Positions 1-9,193 are shown, numbered from the stretch's first letter. The stretch: DNA of 47,807 nucleotides from Stenotrophomonas koreensis (GCF_001431525.1 NZ_LDJH01000010.1:1-47807), one strand, 5' to 3'. Made by a program: numbers and translations. The notes: generated from the letters alone by a model not told the origin.

Positions 1-23
1 CGTTGCCGTTGCCGTTGCCGTTG
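1..23. repeat. GTTGCC hexanucleotide tandem repeat
   Basis: The window opens with nearly four copies of a 6-bp unit (CGTTGC), and the repeat may continue to the left. It is followed by pyrimidine-rich sequence and lies in non-coding DNA. Short GTTGCC-type runs between genes are common in xanthomonads. I see no function for it. Confidence 0.8.
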
Positions 24-85
24 AGCTTTCGCTTTCCTGCCCGAGCCGTAAAGCGTGCCGAGCATCGCAGCGGGCCGGGGATAAA

Positions 86-121
86 GGTGCGGGATGTTTG
101 AGCGAAGCGAGTTCCCGCACC
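86..121. repeat. Intergenic hairpin, 9-bp perfect arms
   Basis: The perfect inverted repeat GGTGCGGGA ... TCCCGCACC encloses an 18-nt loop containing GAGCGAAGCGAG. There is no T-run on either side, so it does not look like a terminator. With the hairpin at 200-227 it probably forms one composite intergenic repeat element. Positions 1-344 hold these repeats and no gene I can support. Confidence 0.6.
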
Positions 122-199
122 GCCCAGGCCTGCGAGAAGCACAGGGCACCGCTGTGGCCGAAGGCCGCAGCGGCACGCGTCCAGGCGAGAAGCACCTTT

Positions 200-227
200 G
201 GTTCCTTTGGGTGCCTCCAAAGGAACC
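200..227. repeat. Intergenic hairpin, 11-bp perfect arms
   Basis: The perfect inverted repeat GGTTCCTTTGG / CCAAAGGAACC has a 6-nt loop (GTGCCT). It lies between the first hairpin (86-121) and the 34-bp direct repeats. It lacks a U-tract. A REP-like dispersed element is the likeliest reading, but the copy number cannot be judged from one window. Confidence 0.6.
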
Positions 228-251
228 CGCACGCACAGCGGGCGGAAGCCC

Positions 252-331
252 TTACATGCTTCAAACGGATAAGCCAACCTGACCCTGAGGTTTCCCTTTA
301 CCTGCTTCAAACACGTAAGCCAACCTGCCCC
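252..331. repeat. 34-bp imperfect direct repeat, two copies
   Basis: Positions 252-285 and 298-331 match at 29 of 34 bases (shared cores TGCTTCAAAC and TAAGCCAACCTG), separated by 12 bp. The pair ends 13 bp before the stop codon of the AT-richer ATPase gene. It could be a boundary duplication, a regulator-binding pair, or part of the intergenic repeat element to the left. No integrase gene is visible nearby. Confidence 0.65.
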
Positions 332-344
332 CGTTCGGCCCCCA

Positions 345-1913
345 TTACCTGACCAACGTATCCGTCTCCTCGTCCGGAGCGGGATCGTTAGCAGCATCTT
401 CCGCAACCGCGCTAAGAACATCAGACAACACGTCTTCGTTCTTGCTTGCATCTTTGATGGCAATAGTCATACGTGACAGCTCGTAAGTACGCGATTCACG
501 AATGCCTCTTGGCCTTCGCTCGTCGTCCTGCTCCCAAAAAGCAACAACATCCAGGCCCCGACGGCGCGGCTCCATAAAAATAGCGGCATCAAGTGTGTAA
601 GCACTGAAGCGTCCAGGGCGTCCCGAAGCGGCGGATGTATCCGGAGCGATCAAGTGCAGAAGCTTGAAATCTGCCAGCTGCTGAATAATCTCATTCTCAC
701 CAGAAAACTTAATTGCATCCTCCTTAGAAACAAGAAAGGCAGTCTGCCTTTTATCTTGTAAACAGAACTTTAGAATGTCCGCAAAAGCAGCCTCAAGGCG
801 TTTCGCATCAACACCCGCATCTTCCGACAAATTACTTCGCTTATTTGGAAGAGTCTTTTGTGCAGCAGCCTTGTAAATCAGCTTTGGCGTGAGCCATGCA
901 GACCCACCGCTTCTGCAAGCAAGATCAATGGAATCAGCCAAAATATTTAAAAAGTCCCGTGGAACCCCGCCAGAGGCAAGCGTAAGAGCGTGAGCCGCAC
1001 CTGGATTAAAAAGCTGGCTCGAGGCGTTATCAATCCCAGCGCTGCGACCAAGTTCGTCGAGCATGGACACCAGATAATCTTGAGTATCTTTGAACGTCTC
1101 TAGAGTCCTGTCCAGGCTAATCTCCTCAACATCTTGCCCCAGCTCAACACCGATTGTCTGTTCCTCATGACGCCTCAACGTTGTTCTATGTCTGATAGTC
1201 CCTAATTTAAGATATGCGTTCGTTCCCCGCAGTAAGCGATGCAGGTAATCGACAACATCCGGCTGCTCCGGCCTTCGGACCAAATAGAAATCGTCGACTA
1301 AGACATGAAGAGTGTGAAGTTCCTTCGGGAGCGCCGCCTTAATTGCACTACGGTAGTCATCCAGATGACGCTCCAGATAGTCAAGCTTCTGTTTCTTGAA
1401 CTGCTCTTTTACGTCGGTCCCTGCAGTCGCCTCCACACCCAGAGTGAGGCTTGTACCTGGGAGTGACGCCTTACCTACACGGTGTCGTTTATGCGTCTGT
1501 TCGACATCCGATGTTATAGCCGCATCCAGTAACGAACGAAGATCCGCCAATGTTTTTTCTACAGGATTCTTCGACCAAAGCCGCGCAATATTCCACTTTG
1601 GTGCTGGCAACCCCTCGAATATTGATATCAACATTCGAGTCAATATATCAGGAAAATGCAGTTTCTTTATGCTGTCGATCCCGACATAGAGTGCATTATG
1701 AGGACCTCCATTTTCACACGTACGAAGAAGATGAACTAGCAGACAGGACTTGCCTGATCCGCGACGACCAAAAACCACTTGGTGCTGTGCACTGGACAGA
1801 CGACGAAAGCTATCTCCAACTTCGATATATATGGGGTTCTGATTTTCCCTGACTCGGAAGCTATCTCTAATTAGGTTCACTAATACTTCGGCATCATGCT
1901 TAGACAGCGGCAT
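345..1913 (-). CDS. P-loop ATPase of unknown role, AT-richer (probably acquired)
   Basis: This encodes a 522-residue soluble protein. It has a clear Walker A (GRRGSGKS, residues 49-56) and a Walker B (HVLVDD, about 203-208), followed by a sensor-like LGTIRHRT near 235. The layout suggests an AAA/STAND or Orc1-like nucleotide-switch ATPase with a helical region and C-terminal winged-helix-like segments. I do not recognise the family. I start it at the ATG at 1913 because GGGAG lies 5 nt upstream; a GTG two codons earlier (1919) is the alternative. Codon choice (TTA, ATA, AGA) and base composition are unlike the GC-rich neighbours, which points to transfer. It stands alone downstream of leuB on the same strand. 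Single ATPases of this kind are often parts of defence or conflict loci, but no effector is visible here. Confidence 0.8.
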   Translation of the reverse strand: MPLSKHDAEVLVNLIRDSFRVRENQNPIYIEVGDSFRRLSSAQHQVVFGRRGSGKSCLLVHLLRTCENGGPHNALYVGIDSIKKLHFPDILTRMLISIFEGLPAPKWNIARLWSKNPVEKTLADLRSLLDAAITSDVEQTHKRHRVGKASLPGTSLTLGVEATAGTDVKEQFKKQKLDYLERHLDDYRSAIKAALPKELHTLHVLVDDFYLVRRPEQPDVVDYLHRLLRGTNAYLKLGTIRHRTTLRRHEEQTIGVELGQDVEEISLDRTLETFKDTQDYLVSMLDELGRSAGIDNASSQLFNPGAAHALTLASGGVPRDFLNILADSIDLACRSGGSAWLTPKLIYKAAAQKTLPNKRSNLSEDAGVDAKRLEAAFADILKFCLQDKRQTAFLVSKEDAIKFSGENEIIQQLADFKLLHLIAPDTSAASGRPGRFSAYTLDAAIFMEPRRRGLDVVAFWEQDDERRPRGIRESRTYELSRMTIAIKDASKNEDVLSDVLSAVAEDAANDPAPDEETDTLVR

Positions 1914-2039
1914 CTCCACTCCCGATCATCATTGGCCAGGAGATTTTGCCACAATCGTGGCAAACCCCAAGGTACGCAGCCGTTTCCTGGTCTCCTAGTT
2001 AGGGAATTACGGGATCAGGTCGTCTTATCGAAAGCCAAT

Positions 2040-2066
2040 ACACAAACAGCCACCGTTTCCGGTGGC
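2040..2066 (-). terminator. Probable terminator of leuCDB
   Basis: GCCACCG-TTTC-CGGTGGC (2049-2066) forms a perfect 7-bp stem 30 bp past the leuB stop. On the minus strand it is followed by the T-rich stretch TGTTTGTGT. It separates leuB from the ATPase gene transcribed in the same direction. The rest of the gap (1914-2039) shows no feature I can support. Confidence 0.5.
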
Positions 2067-2096
2067 CATCTCTAGTACCAGCACCAAGCGTAGCGA

Positions 2097-3176
2097 TCAG
2101 ACCACATTGAGCGCCCCCACCACCGCATCCCCCATCTGCGCCGTCCCCACCACCTTCTCCCCCGGCAGCGCAATATCCGCCGTCCGCAGCCCGGCATCCA
2201 GAACACGACCAACCGCCGCTTCAATCGCATCCGCCGCATCACCGCGGCCCAGGCTGTAGCGCAGCAGCATGGCGGCCGAGAGAATGGTGGCCAGCGGGTT
2301 TGCAATGCCGCGGCCGGCAATATCCGGCGCCGAGCCGTGGCAGGGTTCGTACATCCCAAAGTTGTTGGCATCCAGCGAGGCGCTGGGCAGCATGCCGATG
2401 GAGCCGGTGAGCATGGAGGCCTGGTCGGAGAGGATGTCGCCGAACATGTTGTCGGTAACGATCACATCGAACTGCTTGGGCGCGCGTACCAGCTGCATGG
2501 CGGCGTTGTCCACGTACATGTGGCTGACCTCCACGTCCGGGTAATCGGCGGCGATTTCATTGACCACGGCGCGCCACAGCTGGCTGGAGGCCAGCACGTT
2601 GGCCTTGTCCACCGAGCACAGTTTCTTGTTGCGCACGCGCGCCATCTCGAAGCCGGTGCGGGCGATGCGGGCAATCTCGTCCTCGCTGTACGGCAGGGTG
2701 TCATATGCAAAGCGCCTGCCATCACGTACCTCGCTGCCACGCGGGGCACCGAAGTAAATACCGCCGGTGAGTTCGCGCACGATCAGGATGTCCAGCCCGG
2801 CAACCACTTCCGGCTTGAGGCTGGAGGCACTGGCCAGCTGCGGGTAGAGCAGCGCCGGGCGCAGGTTGGCGAACAGGCCCAGCTGGGAGCGGATCTTCAG
2901 CAGGCCACGCTCCGGACGCAGCGCAGGATCAATGCTGTCCCACTGCGGGCCACCCACGGCGCCAAGCAACACGGCGTCGGCGGCGCGGGCGCGCTCCAGG
3001 GTTTCATCGGCCAGCGGCGTGCCGTAACGCTCATAGGCGGCGCCACCGAGATCGTCCTGCTCCAGGGTCAGCGCGATGCCGAACTTGTCGGCGGCGGCTT
3101 CCAGCACCTTGACGGCTTGCGCGATGATTTCCGGGCCGATGCCGTCACCGGGCAGTACGAGGATCTTCTTGCTCAT
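2097..3176 (-). CDS. leuB: 3-isopropylmalate dehydrogenase
   Basis: LeuB oxidatively decarboxylates 3-isopropylmalate to 4-methyl-2-oxopentanoate with NAD+, the third step of leucine synthesis, in the cytoplasm. The 359 residues match the usual family length of about 360. The N-terminus carries the family motif [10 protein letters not shown], and the C-terminal half has the metal and substrate segment [13 protein letters not shown]. The start has AAGGA upstream. It is last in the leuC-leuD-leuB operon, 14 nt after leuD. leuA is not in the window. Confidence 0.97.
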   Translation of the reverse strand: MSKKILVLPGDGIGPEIIAQAVKVLEAAADKFGIALTLEQDDLGGAAYERYGTPLADETLERARAADAVLLGAVGGPQWDSIDPALRPERGLLKIRSQLGLFANLRPALLYPQLASASSLKPEVVAGLDILIVRELTGGIYFGAPRGSEVRDGRRFAYDTLPYSEDEIARIARTGFEMARVRNKKLCSVDKANVLASSQLWRAVVNEIAADYPDVEVSHMYVDNAAMQLVRAPKQFDVIVTDNMFGDILSDQASMLTGSIGMLPSASLDANNFGMYEPCHGSAPDIAGRGIANPLATILSAAMLLRYSLGRGDAADAIEAAVGRVLDAGLRTADIALPGEKVVGTAQMGDAVVGALNVV

Positions 3177-3190
3177 GGGGGATTCCTTGC

Positions 3191-3838
3191 TCAGGCGATG
3201 GCGCCGAACAGCCAGGGCTGCGCGGCCTTGTGGCGGGCTTCGAAGGCGGTGATGGCGTCGCGATCGGCCAGGGTCAGGCCGATATCGTCCAGCCCGTGCA
3301 GCAGGCAGTGCTTGCGAAAAGCGTCGACCTCGAAGGCGTGCTCACCGCCCTCCCCTTCGATGACCAGCTGGCGCTCCAGGTCGATGGTCAGCGCATACCC
3401 TTCCTGCGCGAAGGTTGCAGCAAACAGCGCATCCACCACGGCCTCGGGCAGCACGATCGGCAGCAGGCCGTTCTTGAAGCTGTTGTTGTAGAAGATGTCG
3501 GCAAAGCTGGGCGCGATGACGGCGCGGAAGCCGTATTCGTCCAGCGCCCACGGGGCGTGCTCACGCGAGGAACCGCAGCCGAAGTTCTCGCGCGCCAGCA
3601 GCACCGAGGCGCCGGCATAGCGCGGGAAATTGAGCACGAAATCCGGGTTGAGCGGGCGCTTGGCGTTGTCCTGGCCGGGCTGGCCGATATCCAGATAACG
3701 CCACTCATCAAACAGGTTCGGCCCGAAGCCGGTGCGCTTGATCGACTTCAAAAACTGCTTGGGAATGATCTGGTCGGTATCGACGTTGGCGCGGTCCAGC
3801 GGGCAGACCAGGCCGGTGTGTTGGGTGAAGGCTTTCAT
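3191..3838 (-). CDS. leuD: 3-isopropylmalate dehydratase, small subunit
   Basis: LeuD is the small (swivel) subunit that pairs with LeuC to isomerise 2-isopropylmalate to 3-isopropylmalate. The 215 residues fit the long bacterial form. The family signature around [15 protein letters not shown] is present in the middle of the protein, and the N-terminus has [17 protein letters not shown]. It lies 9 nt after leuC and 14 nt before leuB, so it is almost certainly cotranscribed with them. Confidence 0.97.
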   Translation of the reverse strand: MKAFTQHTGLVCPLDRANVDTDQIIPKQFLKSIKRTGFGPNLFDEWRYLDIGQPGQDNAKRPLNPDFVLNFPRYAGASVLLARENFGCGSSREHAPWALDEYGFRAVIAPSFADIFYNNSFKNGLLPIVLPEAVVDALFAATFAQEGYALTIDLERQLVIEGEGGEHAFEVDAFRKHCLLHGLDDIGLTLADRDAITAFEARHKAAQPWLFGAIA

Positions 3839-3847
3839 GGCAGGTCC

Positions 3848-5275
3848 TTAGGCAACGCCCAGTTCGCGTACATCGATGAAGTGGCCGGCAATCGCGGCGG
3901 CAGCGGCCATGGCCGGGCTGACCAGGTGGGTACGTCCGCCCGCGCCCTGACGGCCTTCGAAATTGCGGTTGGAGGTGGAGGCGCAGTGCTCGCCGCTGCC
4001 CAGCTTGTCCGGGTTCATGGCAAGGCACATGGAGCAGCCCGGTTCGCGCCATTCAAAGCCTGCCTCGACAAAGATCCTGTCCAGGCCTTCGGCTTCGGCC
4101 TGCGCCTTGACCAGGCCCGAGCCCGGCACCACCAGCGCCTGCTTCACCGATGCAGCCACCTTGCGGCCCTTGGCCACGGCGGCGGCGGCGCGCAGGTCCT
4201 CGATGCGCGAGTTGGTGCACGAGCCGATGAACACGCGGTCCAGGCGGATGTCGGTGATCGGCTGGTTGGGCTGCAAGCCCATGTACTTGAGCGCACGCTC
4301 GATCGAATCGCGCCGGGTCGGGTCGGGTTCGGCCGCCGGGTCCGGCACGTTGGCATCGACAGGCAACACCATTTCCGGCGAGGTGCCCCAGGACACCTGC
4401 GGCTTGATGGCCGCCGCATCGAGCACGACCTCGGTATCGAATACGGCATCGGCATCACTGCGCAGGCTGCGCCACAACGCAACAGCAGCGTCCCACTGCG
4501 CGCCCTTGGGGGCAAACGGGCGGCCGCGCACGTACTCGATGGTCTTTTCGTCCACAGCAACCAGGCCGACGCGGGCACCGGCCTCGATGGCCATGTTGCA
4601 CAGGGTCATGCGCCCTTCCATCGACAGCGACTCGATCGCGCTGCCGGCAAATTCCAGCGCATGGCCGTTGCCACCGGCGGTGCCGATGTGGCCGATGATG
4701 GCCAGCACCACGTCCTTCGCGGTGACGCCCGGGCCCAGCTGGCCCTCCACGCGCACGCGCAGGTTCTTCATCTTCTTGGCGACCAGGCACTGGGTGGCCA
4801 GCACATGCTCCACTTCCGAGGTTCCGATGCCGTGGGCCAGCGCACCGAAGGCGCCGTGCGTGGAGGTATGCGAGTCACCGCAGACCACGGTCATGCCCGG
4901 CAAGGTGGCCCCCTGCTCCGGGCCGACCACGTGGACGATGCCCTGGCGCGGGTCGTTCATCTTGAACTCGACGATGCCGAAGTCATCGCAGTTCTCATCC
5001 AGCGTGGCCACCTGCAGGCGCGAGACTTCATCGGCAATGGCTTCCAGACCGCCCTGACGCTCGGCGCGGGTGGTGGGCACGTTGTGGTCGGGGGTGGCGA
5101 TGTTGGCATCGATGCGCCACGGCTTGCGCCCGGCCAGGCGCAGGCCCTCGAAGGCCTGTGGCGAGGTCACCTCGTGCAGGATGTGGCGGTCGATGTAGAT
5201 CAGCGAGGAGCCGTCATCGCGGCGGGCGACCTCATGCATCTCCCACAGCTTGTCGTACAGGGTCTTGGCGGTCAT
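3848..5275 (-). CDS. leuC: 3-isopropylmalate dehydratase, large subunit
   Basis: LeuC is the aconitase-family catalytic subunit that carries the [4Fe-4S] cluster. The 475 residues are normal for the family. The cluster cysteines are in GSCTNSR and in the CSMC pair near residues 400-415, and the substrate motif [13 protein letters not shown] is present. It is the first gene of the leuCDB operon. Its start lies 99 bp from a divergent LysR gene whose product is the obvious candidate regulator. Confidence 0.97.
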   Translation of the reverse strand: MTAKTLYDKLWEMHEVARRDDGSSLIYIDRHILHEVTSPQAFEGLRLAGRKPWRIDANIATPDHNVPTTRAERQGGLEAIADEVSRLQVATLDENCDDFGIVEFKMNDPRQGIVHVVGPEQGATLPGMTVVCGDSHTSTHGAFGALAHGIGTSEVEHVLATQCLVAKKMKNLRVRVEGQLGPGVTAKDVVLAIIGHIGTAGGNGHALEFAGSAIESLSMEGRMTLCNMAIEAGARVGLVAVDEKTIEYVRGRPFAPKGAQWDAAVALWRSLRSDADAVFDTEVVLDAAAIKPQVSWGTSPEMVLPVDANVPDPAAEPDPTRRDSIERALKYMGLQPNQPITDIRLDRVFIGSCTNSRIEDLRAAAAVAKGRKVAASVKQALVVPGSGLVKAQAEAEGLDRIFVEAGFEWREPGCSMCLAMNPDKLGSGEHCASTSNRNFEGRQGAGGRTHLVSPAMAAAAAIAGHFIDVRELGVA

Positions 5276-5322
5276 GGCAGGGGCCGGTTGCAGGCGATGG
5301 CTTGATCCTCGCCGCTTGCATC

Positions 5323-5370
5323 GGATAACTCAAATCCCTATTTTTCATTCCATCCATTCCAAACAGGAAT
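5323..5370. promoter_or_regulatory. leuC-lysR divergent control region with LysR-type boxes
   Basis: Two dyads lie in the 99-bp gap: GGAT-N7-ATCC at 5323-5337 and ATTCC-N5-GGAAT at 5356-5370. The second fits the LysR T-N11-A consensus. Its right arm (AGGAAT) also supplies the Shine-Dalgarno sequence for the LysR gene at 5375, so binding there could autorepress. Assignment to this regulator is inferred from position. Confidence 0.45.
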
Positions 5371-5374
5371 AGCT

Positions 5375-6241
5375 ATGGACCTGACCAGCCTGGCGGTATT
5401 TGTCGCTGTGGCCGAGCACGGCGGCTTCTCCGCCGCCGCGCAGCAGCTGCACCTGACCCAGCCGGCGGTGAGCAAGCGCATCGCCCAGCTGGAGGCCGAA
5501 CTGGGCACGCGGCTGCTCGACCGTCTGGGCCGGCAGGTGCTGCCCACCGAGGCCGGCACCCTGCTGCTGGAACGTGCGCGCTCACTGCTGGCCGAGGCGG
5601 CCGACACCCGCCGCGCGATTGCCGCGCTGGGTGAGGGCATCGGCGGCACCCTGCGCATCGCCACCAGCCACCATATCGGCCTGCATTACCTGCCCCCGCT
5701 GCTGCGCCGCTACAGCCAGCAGTTCCCCCAGGTGGAACTGGACATCGCCTTTGTCGATTCCGAACAGGCCTATGCGCACGTGCTGGCCGGCCAGGCCGAG
5801 CTGGCCATCACCACGCTGGCCGCGCACACCCCGGCGCCGCTGCAGGCCACCCGGCTGTGGGATGACCCGCTGTGCTTCATGGCCGCGCCGGACCACCCCT
5901 TGAGCGCCCGCAAGCGCGTGAGCCTGGCTGACCTGGCCGCACACCCGGCGGTGCTGCCCGATGCGGGCACCTTCACCCACAAGCTGATCGCCGGGCTGTT
6001 TGCCGACAACGGGCTGGCACTGCAGGTGCGCCTGCACACCAACTACCTGGAGACGATCAAGATGCTGGTCGGGGTGGGCCTGGCCTGGAGCGCGCTGCCG
6101 GCCAGCCTGCTCGATGCCCAGGTCGTCGCGCTGCCGGTGCGCGGGCCGGCGTTGCAACGCCAGCTGGGCTGGGTGCGCCATGCCGGGCGCAGCCTGCCGC
6201 GCGCCGCCCAGGCCTTCGTCAACCTGCTCACCGCAGGCTGA
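5375..6241 (+). CDS. LysR-family regulator, probable leu operon regulator
   Basis: This is a 288-residue LysR-type transcription factor. The N-terminal winged helix-turn-helix (residues 1-60) contains the typical AAQQLHLTQPAVSKRI recognition segment, followed by a linker helix and a periplasmic-binding-protein-like effector domain (about 90-285). AGGA precedes the ATG with good spacing. It is divergent from leuCDB, the standard arrangement for a LysR regulator and its target. The effector may be a leucine-pathway intermediate, but that is inference. Confidence 0.9.
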   Translation: MDLTSLAVFVAVAEHGGFSAAAQQLHLTQPAVSKRIAQLEAELGTRLLDRLGRQVLPTEAGTLLLERARSLLAEAADTRRAIAALGEGIGGTLRIATSHHIGLHYLPPLLRRYSQQFPQVELDIAFVDSEQAYAHVLAGQAELAITTLAAHTPAPLQATRLWDDPLCFMAAPDHPLSARKRVSLADLAAHPAVLPDAGTFTHKLIAGLFADNGLALQVRLHTNYLETIKMLVGVGLAWSALPASLLDAQVVALPVRGPALQRQLGWVRHAGRSLPRAAQAFVNLLTAG

Positions 6242-6250
6242 CAGCGCCGC

Positions 6251-9193
6251 TCACCCCACCACCCGGTTGCGCCCGGCTTCCTTGGCCCGGTACAGGTTGG
6301 CATCGGCGGCCGCCAGCAGGGTGTTGACCTTCTCCTGGCCGGGGCCATACGCGGCCACGCCAATGCTGACGGTAATCCGCGGCGCATCGGCCAGCTGGGT
6401 GGTGGCAATCCGCTCGCACAGCACCTGCATGCGCGCCAGCGCCCGCTCCAGCGTGTTGTTGGGCATCACCAGCAGGAATTCCTCACCGCCCTGACGGGCG
6501 GCAAACACCGCGCCCTCGCTGGGCTTGCCGAGCAGGCCGGCCAGGTGGGCCAGCACCCGGTCGCCAACGGCGTGGCCATGGCGGTCATTGATTGCCTTGA
6601 AGTGGTCCACGTCGATCAGGGCCACGCACAACGGGCTGCCATCGGCGGCAGCCTGCTCCAACGCCTGCTGCAGGTAGGCATCGGCTGCGCGCCGGTTGGG
6701 CAGCTCGGTCAGGCTGTCATGCAGGGCCTGGCGCTCGAGCTGGATCAGCAGGTCATCGCGCTCGCGCCCGGCCGCCTCCAGCGCCGCATTCTTCAGCCGC
6801 AGTTCCTCGGTACGCTGTGCCACCAGCCTGTTGAGCCGTTGTTGACGGCGCTCATAACGGTACATCCGGCTGTACAGCCACACCCCCAGCAGCAGCGCCA
6901 GCAGCAGCAGCGCGGCCAGCATCACCAGCGGCCGCCGCCAGAACACCGGCACCTGCTCCAGGCCCAGCTCGGCGCTGCCCACCCGCGCCGGGTTGTCCCA
7001 TTGCAGCGGCATCACCATCGCCTGGACCTGGAAGCGGTAGTTGCCGGGTGGCAGGTTGGTATACACCGCCTCGGTACCGTCACCGGCCTCGACCCAGCCC
7101 TCCTCGAAGCCCAGCAGGCGGTAGCGGTAGCGCAGCTTGTGCGGGCTGGCAAAGGCCAGCGCGACGTAGTTGATCGACAACCGGTTGGTGGGCTGCAACA
7201 GGCGGTAGGCGTCCTGCAGCGGCTGCCGGTTGCCATTGACCATGACCTGTTCGAACACCACCGGCGGCACGCCCAGCGCATCACGCCCGGCCAGCTCCGG
7301 GTCGATCAGGGCCAGCCCCTGGCCAGTGGGGAACATCAGCTGGCCATCGGCATGCTGCCAGCCTGCCGGCCAGGTCGCGCCATTGATCTGGCTGGCCGGC
7401 ATGCCATCGCTGCTGTCGATCACATCCACCGCCAGCAGCGGCTGGCGGCGCTGGTCCACGGCATCGAACTGGGCCCGCGCCACCCGGAACACGCCCTGGT
7501 TGCTGGACAGCCACAGCCGCCCGCGGCCGTCATCGATGATGCGGAACATCTTGTTGCGCGGCAGGCCGCTGCGGTGGTCATACACCCGCAGGCTGTCACC
7601 GCGCAGGCGCAGCAGCCCCGAATCGGTGGCCATCCACACCGTGCCGTCGGCATCGTGCAGGAAATCGAAGACCGAATGCGCCGGCAGCTGCTTGCCCGCC
7701 TGCCAGTGCTCGACCCGGCCATCGGGCCCGAGCACGGCCATGCCCGATTCCATGCCAATCCAGACCCGGCCCTGGCGGTCCCGGCTGAGCACCTGCACGG
7801 CGTAATCGCCCAGACCCAGGGTACTGCCCAGCGGCTCGATCCGGCCCTGGGCCAGCCGCAGCAGACCGCGCGGCGTGCCCACCAGGAGGCCGTCGTCGGT
7901 GGGCAGCAGCGCGCGCACCATCAGCGAGCGCTCCGAAGCATAGGCAACCGGCACCCGCTGCAGCAGCTTGCCGCTGGCATCAAAGCGCAGCACGCCCTGT
8001 TCGTAGGTGCCGGCCCAGACGCCATCGCCGTGTGGATCCAGCGCCAGTGCGGTCACCGTGCCGCTGAGCTGCGGGTCGGGCATGGCCAGGACCGGCCCGG
8101 GCTGCCCGCCCTGCCAGCGCTGCAGGCCAGCGGCATGGCCGATCCAGACGGTGCCATCGGCAGTCTGCAGCACGCTGCGGGCATAGTTGTCGCCCAGGCC
8201 ATCGTCCTGGGTCAGGGCGCGTGCCGCCCCCGGTGCCAGCCGGAACAGCCCCTGCGAGTTGCCCAGCCAGAGCAGGCCTTCGCGGTCCTCGAAAAATGCA
8301 CGCGAGGGCAACCCGCCCAGGGCCAGCCGCTGCCGGCTGCCATCGGCACCGATCCGGCTCACCCAGCCATCATTGCTGACGATCCACACCGCCTTGTGGC
8401 TGTCACCCAGGACCAGGCTGACCCGGTTGCTGGCCAGCAGCTGGCGCAGCCGGCCATCGGCCTGCCAGTGCCAGACACCATCACTGCAGGCCACCAGCCA
8501 GCCGCCGTCGCCATCGCGGCTGATCTGCCGTACCTGCTTGCCGGCAAAGCCCTGCGCCTGCCCCCAGGGCGTGGCCTTGCCGTCACGTACCTGCCAGGCG
8601 CCATTGACGCTGGCCACCAGCAGGCTGCCGGCATCGACATACAGGCCATGGATCTGCCCGGGCTCGATGCCGTCCGGAAACGGCACCGGTTGCGGCTGGC
8701 CCTGGGCATCGACGCGCAGCAACTGGCTGCGTGAGCTCAGCCACAGGGTGCCATCGCCGGTACGGCGCATGTCCTCCACCCGCAGCGAACGCAGCCCACT
8801 GCCACCGTAGGGCGCCCAGTGCCCCTGGTAATGGCGGTAGATGCCATCAAAGGCGGTGCCGGCCAGGATCGAACCATCGTCCTCGGCCAGCAGCGAAAAC
8901 ACCCCGGAAAGTCGCGCTTGTTCGGTATTTTCATTGTCGAACACGGTGAAACTGCGGCCATTGAAGCGCACCACCCCTTCCCAGGTGGCCGCCCAGATGA
9001 AGCCCTGGCGGTCCTGGGCGATGGAATGCACCAGGTTGTGCGGCAGGCCATCGCGCATGTCCCAGCGGCTGGCGCCGTAATGCACGGGCTGGGCCTGTGC
9101 CTGTGGGATCAACAGCGCATGCGCCAGCGCCAGCAACAGCAATCCCAACCACACGGGCCGTTTCAGTAAGGCTGGGAGACGGACGTTGGGCAT
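6251..9193 (-). CDS. Beta-propeller sensor diguanylate cyclase (Reg_prop/Y_Y_Y/GGDEF)
   Basis: This is a 980-residue membrane protein predicted to make c-di-GMP from GTP. From the N-terminus it has a signal peptide ending near AQAQ, about 600 residues of two-component-regulator propeller repeats (recurrent DG.GxLWLSS-like segments), a Y_Y_Y domain (GFEEGWVEAG, then PPGNYRFQVQA), one transmembrane helix near residue 750, a basic coiled coil, and a GGDEF domain with an intact GGEEF active site. The RxxD inhibitory site normally found just before the active loop is absent. The large N-terminal part should sense a periplasmic ligand. I start it at the ATG at 9193, because an upstream TTG (9229) would push the signal peptide inward. 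It sits in reverse between the LysR gene and smeP, with no obvious functional link to either. Confidence 0.92.
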   Translation of the reverse strand: MPNVRLPALLKRPVWLGLLLLALAHALLIPQAQAQPVHYGASRWDMRDGLPHNLVHSIAQDRQGFIWAATWEGVVRFNGRSFTVFDNENTEQARLSGVFSLLAEDDGSILAGTAFDGIYRHYQGHWAPYGGSGLRSLRVEDMRRTGDGTLWLSSRSQLLRVDAQGQPQPVPFPDGIEPGQIHGLYVDAGSLLVASVNGAWQVRDGKATPWGQAQGFAGKQVRQISRDGDGGWLVACSDGVWHWQADGRLRQLLASNRVSLVLGDSHKAVWIVSNDGWVSRIGADGSRQRLALGGLPSRAFFEDREGLLWLGNSQGLFRLAPGAARALTQDDGLGDNYARSVLQTADGTVWIGHAAGLQRWQGGQPGPVLAMPDPQLSGTVTALALDPHGDGVWAGTYEQGVLRFDASGKLLQRVPVAYASERSLMVRALLPTDDGLLVGTPRGLLRLAQGRIEPLGSTLGLGDYAVQVLSRDRQGRVWIGMESGMAVLGPDGRVEHWQAGKQLPAHSVFDFLHDADGTVWMATDSGLLRLRGDSLRVYDHRSGLPRNKMFRIIDDGRGRLWLSSNQGVFRVARAQFDAVDQRRQPLLAVDVIDSSDGMPASQINGATWPAGWQHADGQLMFPTGQGLALIDPELAGRDALGVPPVVFEQVMVNGNRQPLQDAYRLLQPTNRLSINYVALAFASPHKLRYRYRLLGFEEGWVEAGDGTEAVYTNLPPGNYRFQVQAMVMPLQWDNPARVGSAELGLEQVPVFWRRPLVMLAALLLLALLLGVWLYSRMYRYERRQQRLNRLVAQRTEELRLKNAALEAAGRERDDLLIQLERQALHDSLTELPNRRAADAYLQQALEQAAADGSPLCVALIDVDHFKAINDRHGHAVGDRVLAHLAGLLGKPSEGAVFAARQGGEEFLLVMPNNTLERALARMQVLCERIATTQLADAPRITVSIGVAAYGPGQEKVNTLLAAADANLYRAKEAGRNRVVG

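Noticed and set aside
252..331. Start of a CRISPR array
   Set aside because: There are only two copies, the spacer is 12 bp, the copies are imperfect and no cas gene is present.
3230..5305. Plus-strand 691-codon open frame opposite leuC and leuD
   Set aside because: It is fully antisense to two certain enzyme genes. It has no ribosome-binding site, no domain and shadow-type composition. The same reasoning removes the long frames at 6545-8734, 21564-24077, 38548-41094 and 15095-16561.
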